Positions 17,530 to 25,077 of a stretch of DNA of 64,000 nucleotides are shown here, in pieces. The stretch comes from Nocardioides sp. L-11A (GTDB lineage Bacteria; Actinomycetota; Actinomycetes; Propionibacteriales; Nocardioidaceae). Below the pieces are notes generated by a model, which did no database searches, had not been told where the DNA came from, and saw only the letters and a list, made by a program, of their open reading frames with translations. Position 1 is the stretch's first letter, and every line of letters starts with the position of its first letter. Both the position numbers and the translations under genes were made by a program. The DNA lies in assembly GCA_029961745.1 (NCBI GenBank), contig CP124680.1, positions 5,620,322-5,684,321 on the forward strand. The letters are read 5' to 3'.

Positions 17530-18603
17530 TCAGCCGGCCAGCGAATCCTGGGCGAGCGGACCGAGCACGTCGAACTCGTAGTCCTCGGCCCGCGCGATGT
17601 GCACCTGCTGGTACGACGATCCGGCGCCGAGCCGGACCGTGCCCCGCGGCCCGTCGTAGGTGACGCCGTGCTCCTCGATGGCGGCGAGCATCCGGGCCGG
17701 GTCGGCGCTGCCGACCGCACTGGCCGCGGCGGCCAGGGCGAGGATGCCCTCGTAGCAGGATTCGGCGGCGTTGTTGAGCGCCGGCGCACCGGGCCCGAAC
17801 CGGTCGGCGTAGGAGCCGGTGAAGTCGATCGCCGAGGAGGTGACCAGGCTGTTGAAGTAGGCCGCGGCGACGTAGAGGTCGCGGGTGGCGCCGGCACCGG
17901 AGGCGAGCAGCATGTTCTCCTCCATCAGCGGGCTGAAGCGGACCAGCCGGTCCTGCAGCCCGCCGGCCGCGAACTGCCGGTTGAAGAGCACCGCGTCGCG
18001 TCCCACGAGCAGCATGATCACGCCCTGCGCGCTGCTGGCCCGCACGTCCTGGAGCACGCCGCGGAAGTCCCGGCAGCCGTAGCGGACGAACTGCTCGTGG
18101 ACGATGTCGAGGCCGGTGGCCCGGGCATAGGTGCGGATCGCCCGGACGGTACGGCGCGGCCAGACGTAGTCGGCGCCCACGATCGACCAGCGCCGGATGC
18201 CGAGCTGCTCACGCAGCCAGCGCAGCCCGGGCGCGACCTGGAGCGACGGTGTCTCGCCGGGGCAGAGCACCGCCTCCCGGTCGGCGCCCTCGTGCAGCGA
18301 GGTGTAGACGTAGGGCACGCCGAGGCCGGCCAGCACGGGTGCCATGTGCTGGCGCACCGAGGAGATGTGCCAGCCGACGACCGCGTGGATCCGCCCGGCG
18401 GCGACCGCCGCGGCGGTGCTGTCGCAGAACTGCTCGAGCGGCGCGCCGGCGTCGAGCACCTCGACGTCGACCGGCCGACCGAGGATGCCGGCCCCCTGGT
18501 TGAGCTGGGCGACAGCCAGCTCGGCGACCTTCTCGCAGGAGGGCCCGAAGATCCCGCCGGGTCCCTGCAGCGGGATCGCCAGCCCGACGCGGAACGCGTC
18601 CAC
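17530..18603 (-). CDS. AmiC-like type I periplasmic-binding-fold protein lacking a signal peptide
   Basis: Protein of 357 residues with the bilobed binding-protein fold of the amide/urea (AmiC, UrtA) and branched-chain amino acid group: VGLAIPLQGPGG at the N-terminus, AVVGWHISSVRQHMAPVL, then WSIVGADYVWPRRT at the lobe junction and RFGPGAPALNNAAESCYEG later. It starts at GTG 18603 with a GGAAGAGGGG site and no leader sequence, and no in-frame start nearby would add one. It should therefore stay in the cytoplasm, like the amide sensor AmiC. It is divergent from a MarR gene that leads into formamidase and AmiS, so a role as an amide sensor is plausible. No AmiR-type antiterminator is present; its regulatory partner is unknown. 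Confidence 0.85.
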   Translation of the reverse strand: MDAFRVGLAIPLQGPGGIFGPSCEKVAELAVAQLNQGAGILGRPVDVEVLDAGAPLEQFCDSTAAAVAAGRIHAVVGWHISSVRQHMAPVLAGLGVPYVYTSLHEGADREAVLCPGETPSLQVAPGLRWLREQLGIRRWSIVGADYVWPRRTVRAIRTYARATGLDIVHEQFVRYGCRDFRGVLQDVRASSAQGVIMLLVGRDAVLFNRQFAAGGLQDRLVRFSPLMEENMLLASGAGATRDLYVAAAYFNSLVTSSAIDFTGSYADRFGPGAPALNNAAESCYEGILALAAAASAVGSADPARMLAAIEEHGVTYDGPRGTVRLGAGSSYQQVHIARAEDYEFDVLGPLAQDSLAG

Positions 18604-18647
18604 ACCGCACCCCTCTTCCGGCCAGCCCGCACCAATATCACCGAATG

Positions 18648-18655
18648 GAATATTC
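18648..18655. promoter_or_regulatory. Palindrome GAATATTC in the AmiC-like/marR divergent region (candidate MarR operator)
   Basis: The eight-base palindrome GAATATTC sits between the divergent starts at 18603 and 18707, extended on the left to AATGGAATATTC. AATGGAA recurs just before fmdA. One site between marR and its divergent neighbour and one in front of the next gene is the pattern expected of MarR autoregulation. Confidence 0.4.
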
Positions 18656-18706
18656 TGGGAGTATGGATCGTCACACCGGGCGGGTCAAGGGACACAGGAG
18701 GTGCCG

Positions 18707-19120
18707 ATGACGACCGGGCATGGTGAGCTGGCCGCGCTGCTCATCGGACGCGCGTCGCGGTTGGAGCGCGCGATCGGCGCCGCGCTGGCCGCGACCCCCC
18801 TCAAGACCCCGCACTGGCTGGTGCTCGCCGCGCTCGAGAGCCGGCCCGGCGGCCAGACGATGACCGACCTCGCGCAGGCGGTGAGCCTGCCCGCACCGAC
18901 GCTGACGCGCAGTGTCGACCGCCTGGTCGACCACGCCCTGGTGCACCGCGCCCTCGACGGCCTGGACCGTCGCCGAGTGCTCGTCCGGCTCACCGACCGC
19001 GGCCGGGCGACGTACGACGAGCTGTGCGCGCCGGTGCAGGACGCGATCGCCGCCGAGCTGACCGAGCTCGCCGACTGGGAGCGCGAGGCGCTGCGGGGGT
19101 TGTTGACCCGAACCCCTTGA
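18707..19120 (+). CDS. MarR-family transcriptional regulator
   Basis: Small DNA-binding protein of 137 residues from ATG 18707, with AGGAGG at good spacing. GTG 18701 is in frame but sits directly on the ribosome-binding site. The winged helix spans about residues 30-100: TPHWLVLAALESRPGG, then MTDLAQAVSLPAPTLTRSVDRL as the helix-turn-helix, and the wing DGLDRRRVLVRLTDRGRA, in which DxRxxxxxLT-like residues match the family. It precedes the formamidase gene by 61 bp and is divergent from the AmiC-like gene, so it most likely controls amide use. Short palindromes on both sides fit an operator pair. Confidence 0.92.
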   Translation: MTTGHGELAALLIGRASRLERAIGAALAATPLKTPHWLVLAALESRPGGQTMTDLAQAVSLPAPTLTRSVDRLVDHALVHRALDGLDRRRVLVRLTDRGRATYDELCAPVQDAIAAELTELADWEREALRGLLTRTP

Positions 19121-19125
19121 TTTAA

Positions 19126-19137
19126 TTCCAAATGGAA
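19126..19137. promoter_or_regulatory. Inverted repeat TTCCA-AA-TGGAA before formamidase (candidate MarR operator)
   Basis: A perfect five-base inverted repeat with a two-base centre lies between the marR stop and the fmdA start. It shares AATGGAA with the palindrome at 18648. If marR and fmdA are separately transcribed, this would place the second operator at the fmdA promoter. Confidence 0.4.
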
Positions 19138-19181
19138 GTAATGTGCTCCGCGTCACACCCGACGAACGGAGGCACGAGCCC

Positions 19182-20390
19182 ATGTCCGACAGCACCGACT
19201 TCACCCGGTCCGGCGTATCCCGATTCCCCGACCGCGACCTCGGCGTCCAGCGGTTCCGCTGCGAGGTCGGCGTACCGCTGGCCGAGCAGAAGCACCTCGG
19301 CCACAACCGCTGGCACCCCGACATCCCGCCGCTCATCGAGGTCGGCCTCGGCGACGAGCTGATCCTGGAGAGCGGCGGCTACGACGACTACCAGCTCCGC
19401 GACGTCGACGACGACCAGGACATCCACACCTTCGACCTGACCCGCACCCACCCGCTCACCGGACCGGTCAAGGTCGACGGCGTCAAGGCCGGCGACCTGC
19501 TGGTCGTCGACATCCTCGACGTCCAGCCGCTCTCGGGCATCGGCTACTCCAACATCCTGCCCGGCATGGGCGGACCGCTGGCCTCCTCCTTCCCCGACGG
19601 CTACAAGACCGTCTGGGACCTGCACGGCCTGTTCGCGACCAGCCGGCAGATCCCCGGGGTCGAGATCCCCGCGATCAGCCACCCGGGCATCATCGGCGTC
19701 GCGCCCTCGCACGACCTGCTGCGCACCTGGAACGAGCGCGAGGACCCGTTCATCGCCGAGGGCCTGGCCGCACCGCGCGCCGACGCCCGCGACACCGCCG
19801 TGCTCCGCGACCTCGAGGGCGACGACTGGGCCCGGGTCGCCGAGACCGCCGCGCGGACGATCCCGCCGCGGGAGAACGGCGGCAATATGGACATCAAGAA
19901 CCTCTCCCGCGGCTCCCGGGTCTACTTCCCGGTCTTCGTGGACGGCGCGCTGTTCTCCAGCGGCGACTTCCACTTCGCCGAGGGCGACGGCGAGATCACC
20001 TGGAACGCCATCGAGATGGACGGCGTCGGCTGGTACCGCTTCAACGTGATCAAGGACGGCATGGCCCGCTACGGCGTCCGGACGCCGATGTTCCGCCCCT
20101 CGCCCGTCGACCCGCAGTTCGGCACCCGGTACCTCTCCTTCACCGGACTGTCCGCCGGCGGCACGGAGCAGCGCTACCTCGACACGACGATGGCGGTCAC
20201 CCAGGTCGTGGAGCAGGCGATCGAGTACCTCGGGAAGTTCGGCTACACCCCCGAGCAGGCCTACACGATCATCTCGGTCGCCCCCTGCGAGATGCACGTG
20301 GGCGGCGTCGTCGACATCCCCAACGCCGCCGTCGTCCTGAAGATCCCGCTCGACATCTTCGACCAGGACATCCTGCCGCAGCCGAAGTGA
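19182..20390 (+). CDS. fmdA: Formamidase / acetamidase (FmdA/AmdA family)
   Basis: Hydrolyses formamide or short amides to ammonia and the acid. The start used is ATG 19182, behind ACGGAGG, giving 402 residues; an upstream in-frame GTG would add 13 poorly conserved residues. Family marks are FDLTRTHPLTGPV, the GDLLVVDILDV segment, HPGIIGVAPS, the metal and active-site block RENGGNMDIKNL, and YFPVFVDGALFSSGDFHFAEGDGE. This is the FmdA/AmdA fold, unrelated to the nitrilase fold. It lies between marR and the amide channel gene and was probably recruited for nitrogen from formamide, which could come from outside or from breakdown of N-heterocycles. Cytoplasmic, no signal peptide. Confidence 0.94.
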   Translation: MSDSTDFTRSGVSRFPDRDLGVQRFRCEVGVPLAEQKHLGHNRWHPDIPPLIEVGLGDELILESGGYDDYQLRDVDDDQDIHTFDLTRTHPLTGPVKVDGVKAGDLLVVDILDVQPLSGIGYSNILPGMGGPLASSFPDGYKTVWDLHGLFATSRQIPGVEIPAISHPGIIGVAPSHDLLRTWNEREDPFIAEGLAAPRADARDTAVLRDLEGDDWARVAETAARTIPPRENGGNMDIKNLSRGSRVYFPVFVDGALFSSGDFHFAEGDGEITWNAIEMDGVGWYRFNVIKDGMARYGVRTPMFRPSPVDPQFGTRYLSFTGLSAGGTEQRYLDTTMAVTQVVEQAIEYLGKFGYTPEQAYTIISVAPCEMHVGGVVDIPNAAVVLKIPLDIFDQDILPQPK

Positions 20391-20397
20391 CCCGCCC

Positions 20398-20430
20398 GCC
20401 GCCGCCCGCCCCACACGGGCGGGCGGCGGC
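20398..20430 (+). terminator. Intercistronic GC hairpin between formamidase and AmiS genes
   Basis: A perfect 14-bp GC-only stem (20398-20411 with 20417-20430) with loop CACAC begins eight bases after the fmdA stop. The ribosome-binding site of the AmiS gene (GGAGGAAAGG) follows within a few bases. It may reduce transcription into amiS, stabilise the fmdA transcript, or control access to the ribosome-binding site. Confidence 0.6.
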
Positions 20431-20452
20431 CCCGGAGGAAAGGTGATCGACC

Positions 20453-21064
20453 ATGAGCGATATCGGGCTCTTCTACGTCGGCGCGGTGCTCATCGTGAAC
20501 GGGGTCATGCTGCTGGGCTGGCTGACCCCGCGGGCCGCCGCCCCGCTCAACCTGTTCGTCGGCGCGATGCAGGTGATCACGCCGACGTACCTCGTGATGA
20601 CCTCGGGCGGCGACCCGAAGGCGGTTCTCGGCGCCTCGGCGCTGTACCTGTTCGGCTTCACCTACCTGTGGGTGGGCATCAACGCGCTGGCCGGCCTGCC
20701 CGGGCACGGGCTCGGCTGGTTCTCCCTGTTCGTGGCGGTCTTCGCGGCCGGGCACGGGATCGACAGCCTGCGTGCCGACGCCCCTGTCTTCGGCGTGATC
20801 TGGCTGTCGTGGGCAGTGCTGTGGACGCTGTTCTTCCTGCTCCTGGGCCTGGACCGGGCCGCACTCGGCCCGATCACGGGGGCGGTCGCGGCGGTCGAGG
20901 GCGTGCTCACCGCCGCGCTGCCGGCGTGGCTGCTCCTCCACGACGGCTTCGAGGAGTCGTGGGCGGTCGCCCTCGGCGGTCTCGTCGGCGGCGCCGCGCT
21001 CGTCGTCCTCGTCCGGCGGTGGTCGGCCCCGCTGCAGGCGCGGCTGGTCCCGACCCCGGCCTGA
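20453..21064 (+). CDS. AmiS/UreI-family amide/urea channel
   Basis: Integral membrane protein of 203 residues with six hydrophobic helices, the topology of the AmiS/UreI family, which passes urea or short amides passively. It starts at ATG 20453. Typical segments are IGLFYVGAVLIVNGVMLLG in helix 1, LNLFVGAMQVITPTYL in helix 2, and FGFTYLWVGINALAGLPGHGLGWFSLFV spanning helices 3-4 (read as successive motifs YLWVG and GLGWFSLFV). Immediately downstream of formamidase, it would supply formamide to that enzyme. The next gene is convergent, so this is the end of the amide module. Confidence 0.92.
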   Translation: MSDIGLFYVGAVLIVNGVMLLGWLTPRAAAPLNLFVGAMQVITPTYLVMTSGGDPKAVLGASALYLFGFTYLWVGINALAGLPGHGLGWFSLFVAVFAAGHGIDSLRADAPVFGVIWLSWAVLWTLFFLLLGLDRAALGPITGAVAAVEGVLTAALPAWLLLHDGFEESWAVALGGLVGGAALVVLVRRWSAPLQARLVPTPA

Positions 21065-21080
21065 GGGACGGGCTCCAACC

Positions 21081-22046
21081 TCAGCAGGCCGGCGGCGGCT
21101 GAAGCTGCATCCGGGTCCACACCGGGCGGTGGTCGGACACCGCGGAGAAGAGCACCTCGGCCTGGAGCGGCGTGAACCAGCCGTCGTGGAGGATGAAGTC
21201 GATCCGGCTGCCGGGGCGGTCCGCGGGCACCGTAGCCCCCTTGCCCTTCCCGACCGCCCAGACGTCGCCCAGGCCGGAACGGCGCAGGATCGCGATCGCG
21301 CGGGCGTCGGGACCGGTGTTGAGGTCGCCGCCGAACACCTTGGGCAGCGGGTCCGCCGCCATCAACTGGACGACCGTCCGCGCCGCGACCGTGCGGGCCT
21401 GCCGGGAGCGGTGGTCGAAGTGGGTGGCGTACACGCTGACCGGGACGCCGCCGACGTCGACCTGGGCGTGCAGCAGGCCGCGCAGCTCCCGCCCGCCGGC
21501 CATCGGCAGGTGGGTGTTGGCCGAGGAGACGATCGGGAACCGGCTGAGGATGGCGTTGCCCCGGGGGCCCGCGCCGGTGTTGCGCGAGTTGCCGCCGTAG
21601 ACGTGGTGGAGGCCGGTCTTCGCGCCGAGCACGGCGGCCTGGTCGACGTTGCCGCTGACCGGACGTCCCCTGTCGACCTCCTGCAGCAGCACGATGTCGG
21701 GCTCCCAGGTGGTGATCTCCTCGGCGATCCGGTCCAGCCCCCCGCGGCCGTCGTGACCGGTGCCGAAGTGGATGTTGAAGGTCAACACGGTCAGCTGGAT
21801 CGGCGCCGGCGTCGGGCACGTCGGCGGTGCCGTCGGGGTGGGCGGCGGGGGAGGCGGCTCGGTCCGGGTCGGCGTCGCACCGGAGGACGGCGGCGGCGGG
21901 ACCGAGGTCGGCTCGCCCGGACCACCGCCCGGACCGTCCGGCGGTCCGCTCGGGTCCTGGAGCAGCAGCACGAGCGCCGCGACGACCAGGACGACCACCG
22001 CCACCGCGACGGTCGCGAGCCTCGTCGCGCGGCTGCCCTCGGTCAC
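21081..22046 (-). CDS. Surface-exposed endonuclease/exonuclease/phosphatase (EEP) family protein
   Basis: Protein of 321 residues with a membrane helix near residues 10-30, a proline/threonine-rich linker (about 32-80) and a metal-dependent EEP hydrolase domain (about 85-317). Motifs in order are LTVLTFNIHFG, VLLQEVDRG with the metal-binding glutamate, THFDHRS, GGDLNTGPD, and SRIDFILHDG with the terminal SDHRPV carrying the catalytic His. The single N-terminal helix and low-complexity linker suggest it is held outside the membrane. Substrates in this family range from nucleic acid to phospholipid head groups; the sequence does not decide. It is convergent with the amiS gene. Confidence 0.88.
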   Translation of the reverse strand: MTEGSRATRLATVAVAVVVLVVAALVLLLQDPSGPPDGPGGGPGEPTSVPPPPSSGATPTRTEPPPPPPTPTAPPTCPTPAPIQLTVLTFNIHFGTGHDGRGGLDRIAEEITTWEPDIVLLQEVDRGRPVSGNVDQAAVLGAKTGLHHVYGGNSRNTGAGPRGNAILSRFPIVSSANTHLPMAGGRELRGLLHAQVDVGGVPVSVYATHFDHRSRQARTVAARTVVQLMAADPLPKVFGGDLNTGPDARAIAILRRSGLGDVWAVGKGKGATVPADRPGSRIDFILHDGWFTPLQAEVLFSAVSDHRPVWTRMQLQPPPAC

Positions 22047-22088
22047 GCGCCTATTGAACCGGGAGCCCGGTCGGCCTCAGGAGCCGGG

Positions 22089-22115
22089 CCGGGTGCCCGG
22101 GGCCGGGTGCCCGGG
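22089..22115. repeat. Tandem copies of a CCGGGTGCCCGGG repeat
   Basis: CCGGGTGCCCGGGG (22089-22102) is followed at once by CCGGGTGCCCGGG (22103-22115) in the gap between two minus-strand genes. Each unit is a near-palindrome. The reverse complement, CCCCGGGCACCCG, occurs twice more near the origin end of the window (63853 and 63914). It may act as a terminator for the gene at 22132 or be a dispersed intergenic repeat. Confidence 0.5.
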
Positions 22116-22131
22116 CCGGGGGTCGTCGGGA

Positions 22132-22614
22132 TCAGGCCTCGGCCTCGGCCTTGATCCGCTCGAGGGTCTGCCGGATGCCGCGGCGCAGCTCCTCGGTGAA
22201 GGGCTTCTGGCCGCCGAGGACCAGCTTGGTCAGCACCATCGAGACGCCGGAGACGCCGTCGGGGGTCTCGCGGCGCTCGGTCAGCCGGGTGCCGCCGTCG
22301 GCGGTGGGCTCGAGCTGGAAGGACCAGATGGTCCGGTTCTCGCGGATCCGGAAGGCGAAGTCGCCGGCCGTCGACCCGCTCGGCGGCTGGAACCGGACCA
22401 CCTTGCCGCCGGTCGGCCAGCGCTTGATGCCCTGCTTGTTGAGGTTGCTGAAGATCGCACCCTGCTTGACCACCCCGCCCTTGACGGTCGACTTCACGAC
22501 CTGGGGGCTCCACTTGGCCATGGCCGGGATGTCGGTCACCAGGCTCCACACCTTGTCGGTGGGCGCGGCGATCTCGATGGAGTCCTCGAGCAACTTCTCG
22601 TAGGTGTCGGCCAT
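22132..22614 (-). CDS. SRPBCC-family (polyketide cyclase/dehydrase-like) protein
   Basis: Protein of 160 residues with the START/Bet v1-type fold: an IEIAAPTDKVWSLVTDIPAMAKWSP opening (seen as IAAPTDKVWSLV then MAKWSP), a beta-sheet with TGGKVVRFQPP and NRTIWSFQLEP, and a long C-terminal helix from about residue 125. Start ATG 22614 follows GGAAGG; an upstream in-frame start is weaker. Such proteins bind hydrophobic ligands and are rarely assigned a reaction. It is divergent from the SDR oxidoreductase at 22756, and the shared promoter region carries two neat palindromes, so the two genes may be co-regulated. Confidence 0.85.
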   Translation of the reverse strand: MADTYEKLLEDSIEIAAPTDKVWSLVTDIPAMAKWSPQVVKSTVKGGVVKQGAIFSNLNKQGIKRWPTGGKVVRFQPPSGSTAGDFAFRIRENRTIWSFQLEPTADGGTRLTERRETPDGVSGVSMVLTKLVLGGQKPFTEELRRGIRQTLERIKAEAEA

Positions 22615-22654
22615 GACGGTGCCTTCCGGAGGGAACTGGGCGGTTCCCGGCAAA

Positions 22655-22683
22655 CTACCTGCAGGTAGCGTACCGACGGTACG
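22655..22683. promoter_or_regulatory. Two abutting palindromes in the SRPBCC/SDR divergent promoter region
   Basis: CTACCTGCAGGTAG (22655-22668) is a perfect 14-bp palindrome. It is followed without a gap by CGTACCG-A-CGGTACG (22669-22683), a seven-base inverted repeat around one base. They lie between the divergent starts at 22614 and 22756. The size and symmetry resemble TetR-family operators, but no such regulator gene is in the window. Confidence 0.5.
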
Positions 22684-22755
22684 TGACCCCGGTCACAGGT
22701 CGCGACGTCCGATTGCCGCCAGACCCGCACCGTCCGGTGGCGCGAGTCTGGACGC

Positions 22756-23508
22756 ATGACCACCATCGACTCCAGAGTCGCCCTCGTCACCGGCGGCAAC
22801 CGCGGCCTCGGCCTCGCCACGGCCCGACGCCTGGGACAGGAGGGCGTGACGATCGTGATCGGCGCGCGGGACGCCGACCGCGCCCGCGCCGCCGTCACCG
22901 GGCTGCGCGCGGCGGGCGTGTGGGCCAGCGCCGTGCCGCTGGACGTCGACGACGCGGCGAGCGCCCGCGCCGCGGCCGACCGGATCCGCCGCGAGCACGG
23001 CCGGCTCGACATCCTGGTCAACAACGCCGGGATCCTGCCGGAGGCGACGGCGACCCACACCGCCGGACCGCTCGACCCCGACCTCTTCTGGCGCACCTTC
23101 CGCACCAACGTGCTCGGCGCCGTCGCGGTGACGGCAGCCGTGCTCCCTCTCCTCGTGGAGTCCGAACGGGGACGGGTGGTGAACGTGTCGAGCCGGATGG
23201 GCTCGCTGCGCGACCAGCTCGACCCCGCGTCGCCGTACCATGCGCTGGTGGTGCCGGCCTACCAGTCCTCGAAGGCCGCGCTCAACGGGCTCACGGTGGC
23301 GCTGGCGAAGCAGCTCGCGGACACCCGGGTCAAGGTCAACTCGGTGTGCCCGGGTTGGGTGCAGACCGACCTCGGCGGTGCGGGCAACCGCGCGGCCGCG
23401 CCGACGCCGGCCGAGGAGGCGGCGGACGTCGTGGTGCGCGCCGCGCTCCTGGACGACGCGGGCCCGTCAGGAGCCTTCTTCGACACCGACGGCGCCGTGC
23501 CCTGGTGA
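22756..23508 (+). CDS. Short-chain dehydrogenase/reductase (SDR)
   Basis: NAD(P)-dependent oxidoreductase of 250 residues, classical SDR type. The cofactor motif is VTGGNRGLGLA near the N-terminus, NNAG follows at about residue 92, a serine lies in VVNVSSRMGS, and the catalytic YxxxK is Y-Q-S-S-K in VPAYQSSKAAL. The C-terminal CPGWVQTDLGG is also standard. An arginine after the glycine motif (GARDADR) suggests NADPH preference. It starts at ATG 22756 downstream of a double palindrome and is divergent from the SRPBCC gene. Closest general resemblance is to carbonyl-reductase-like SDRs; no specific substrate can be given. Confidence 0.9.
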   Translation: MTTIDSRVALVTGGNRGLGLATARRLGQEGVTIVIGARDADRARAAVTGLRAAGVWASAVPLDVDDAASARAAADRIRREHGRLDILVNNAGILPEATATHTAGPLDPDLFWRTFRTNVLGAVAVTAAVLPLLVESERGRVVNVSSRMGSLRDQLDPASPYHALVVPAYQSSKAALNGLTVALAKQLADTRVKVNSVCPGWVQTDLGGAGNRAAAPTPAEEAADVVVRAALLDDAGPSGAFFDTDGAVPW

Positions 23509-23528
23509 CCGAGCGCTGGGAGCGGGCG

Positions 23529-25025
23529 TCAGCCGCGGGCGGCCCACCACTCCCGGAGCGCGGCGGCCGCGGCGTCCTCGGCCATCGGGCCGTTGTCGAG
23601 GCGCAGCTCGAGCAGGAACTTGTAGGCCTCCCCGACCTCGCGGCCCGGACCGATGTCGAGAATCGTCATGATCTGGTTGCCGTCGAGGTCGGGCCGGATC
23701 GAGGCCAGCTCCTCCTCGGCGGAGAGCCGGTCGATCCGGGCCTCCAGGTCGTCATAGGTACGACGGAGCCGGTCGGCCTTCCTCCTGTTGCGGGTCGTGC
23801 AGTCGGCGCGGGTGAGCACGTGCAGCCGCTCGAGCTGGTCGCCGGCGTCGCGCACGTAGCGGCGCACGGCCGAGTCGGTCCACTCGCCGGATCCGTAGCC
23901 GTGGAAGCGCAGGTGCAGCTCGACCAGGTCGCCGACGGCGTCGATCTGGTCGTTGCTGAACTTCAGCGCCCTCATCCGCTTGCGGGTGAGCTTGGCGCCG
24001 ACCACATCGTGGTGGTGGAAGGTCACCACCCCGTCGTCCTGGAAGCGGCGGGTCTTCGGCTTGCCCACGTCGTGCATGAGCGCGGCGAAGCGGGAGACGA
24101 AGTCGGGCGCGGGGATCTCGGCGCGCTCGGCGAGCCGCGGCTCCAGGTCGATCGCCTGCTCCAGGACGGTGAGGGTGTGCTCGTAGACGTCCTTGTGCCG
24201 GTGGTGCTCGTCGCGCTCGAGCTTGAGCGCCGGCAGCTCCGGCAGCACCCGATCGGCGAGCCCGGTCTCGACGAGCAGCTCCAGCCCCCGCCGCGGGTAC
24301 GGCGCGCACACCAGCTTCACCAGCTCGTCGCGCACCCGCTCGGCGGAGATGATCGTGATCCGGTCCGCCATGTCCGTCATCGCCGCCACGACCGCGGGGT
24401 CGACCGAGAAGCCGAGCTGCGCGGCGAACCGCGCGGCGCGCATCATCCGCAGCGGATCGTCGGAGAAGGACTGCTCGGGCGTTCCCGGCGTGCGCAGCAC
24501 CCGGTGGGCCAGGTCCATCACACCGCCGTACGGGTCCTCGAGCTCGCGGCCCGGCAGCCGCACCGCCATCGCGTTGACCGTGAAGTCGCGCCGGCCCAGG
24601 TCGCCGGCAAGGGTGTCGCCGTACTGGACCTCGGGCTTGCGGGAGCCGGGGTCGTAGGACTCCGAGCGGTACGTCGTGACCTCGACCACCCAGTCGCCCT
24701 TGCGGCAGCCGATGGTGCCGAAGTCGCGACCCATGTCCCACCACGCGTCGCCCCAGGCCTTGAGGATCTTGTCGGTCTGCTCCGGGCGGGCCGAGGTGGT
24801 GAAGTCGAGGTCGTTGGACCGGCGGCCGAGCATCGCGTCGCGCACCGGCCCGCCGACCAGGGCCAGCTCGTGTCCGGCGGCGGCGAAGCGGGCGCCGAGC
24901 TCGTCGATCACCGGCGCGATCCGGTCCAGCTCGGCGGCGACCGCGGCCTGGACGTCGACCAAGCGCAGCGGCTCGCCAGCCTGGACTCGGCTGGCGTCGG
25001 CTGCGGGATCCGCGGACTCGGTCAC
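23529..25025 (-). CDS. pcnA: CCA tRNA nucleotidyltransferase / poly(A) polymerase family
   Basis: Adds or repairs the 3' CCA of tRNAs. From GTG 25025 the protein has 498 residues. The class II nucleotidyltransferase head shows LVGGPVRDAML and the metal-binding NDLDFTT, then RRDFTVNAMA and DPLRMMRAARFAAQLGF. Behind it is an HD domain (HTLTVLEQ and LMHDVGKPKTRR), as in the actinobacterial form, and a C-terminal helical part. The gene is conserved near the origin in actinobacteria, usually followed by a NUDIX gene and the DUF6049-murJ operon; here the next conserved gene in that order is 17 kb away. The upstream extension of the open frame is not needed. Confidence 0.94.
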   Translation of the reverse strand: MTESADPAADASRVQAGEPLRLVDVQAAVAAELDRIAPVIDELGARFAAAGHELALVGGPVRDAMLGRRSNDLDFTTSARPEQTDKILKAWGDAWWDMGRDFGTIGCRKGDWVVEVTTYRSESYDPGSRKPEVQYGDTLAGDLGRRDFTVNAMAVRLPGRELEDPYGGVMDLAHRVLRTPGTPEQSFSDDPLRMMRAARFAAQLGFSVDPAVVAAMTDMADRITIISAERVRDELVKLVCAPYPRRGLELLVETGLADRVLPELPALKLERDEHHRHKDVYEHTLTVLEQAIDLEPRLAERAEIPAPDFVSRFAALMHDVGKPKTRRFQDDGVVTFHHHDVVGAKLTRKRMRALKFSNDQIDAVGDLVELHLRFHGYGSGEWTDSAVRRYVRDAGDQLERLHVLTRADCTTRNRRKADRLRRTYDDLEARIDRLSAEEELASIRPDLDGNQIMTILDIGPGREVGEAYKFLLELRLDNGPMAEDAAAAALREWWAARG

Positions 25026-25077
25026 GGCGGGCGAGTCTAGTCCGACGCCTACGCACGCGGCCGGGGCGGCACCGGCC

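Noticed and set aside
18647..18675. GGAAT-N18-GTC upstream of marR resembling a SigR promoter
   Set aside because: The -10 triplet is GTC, not GTT, and GGAAT is part of the GAATATTC palindrome, which explains it better as an operator.
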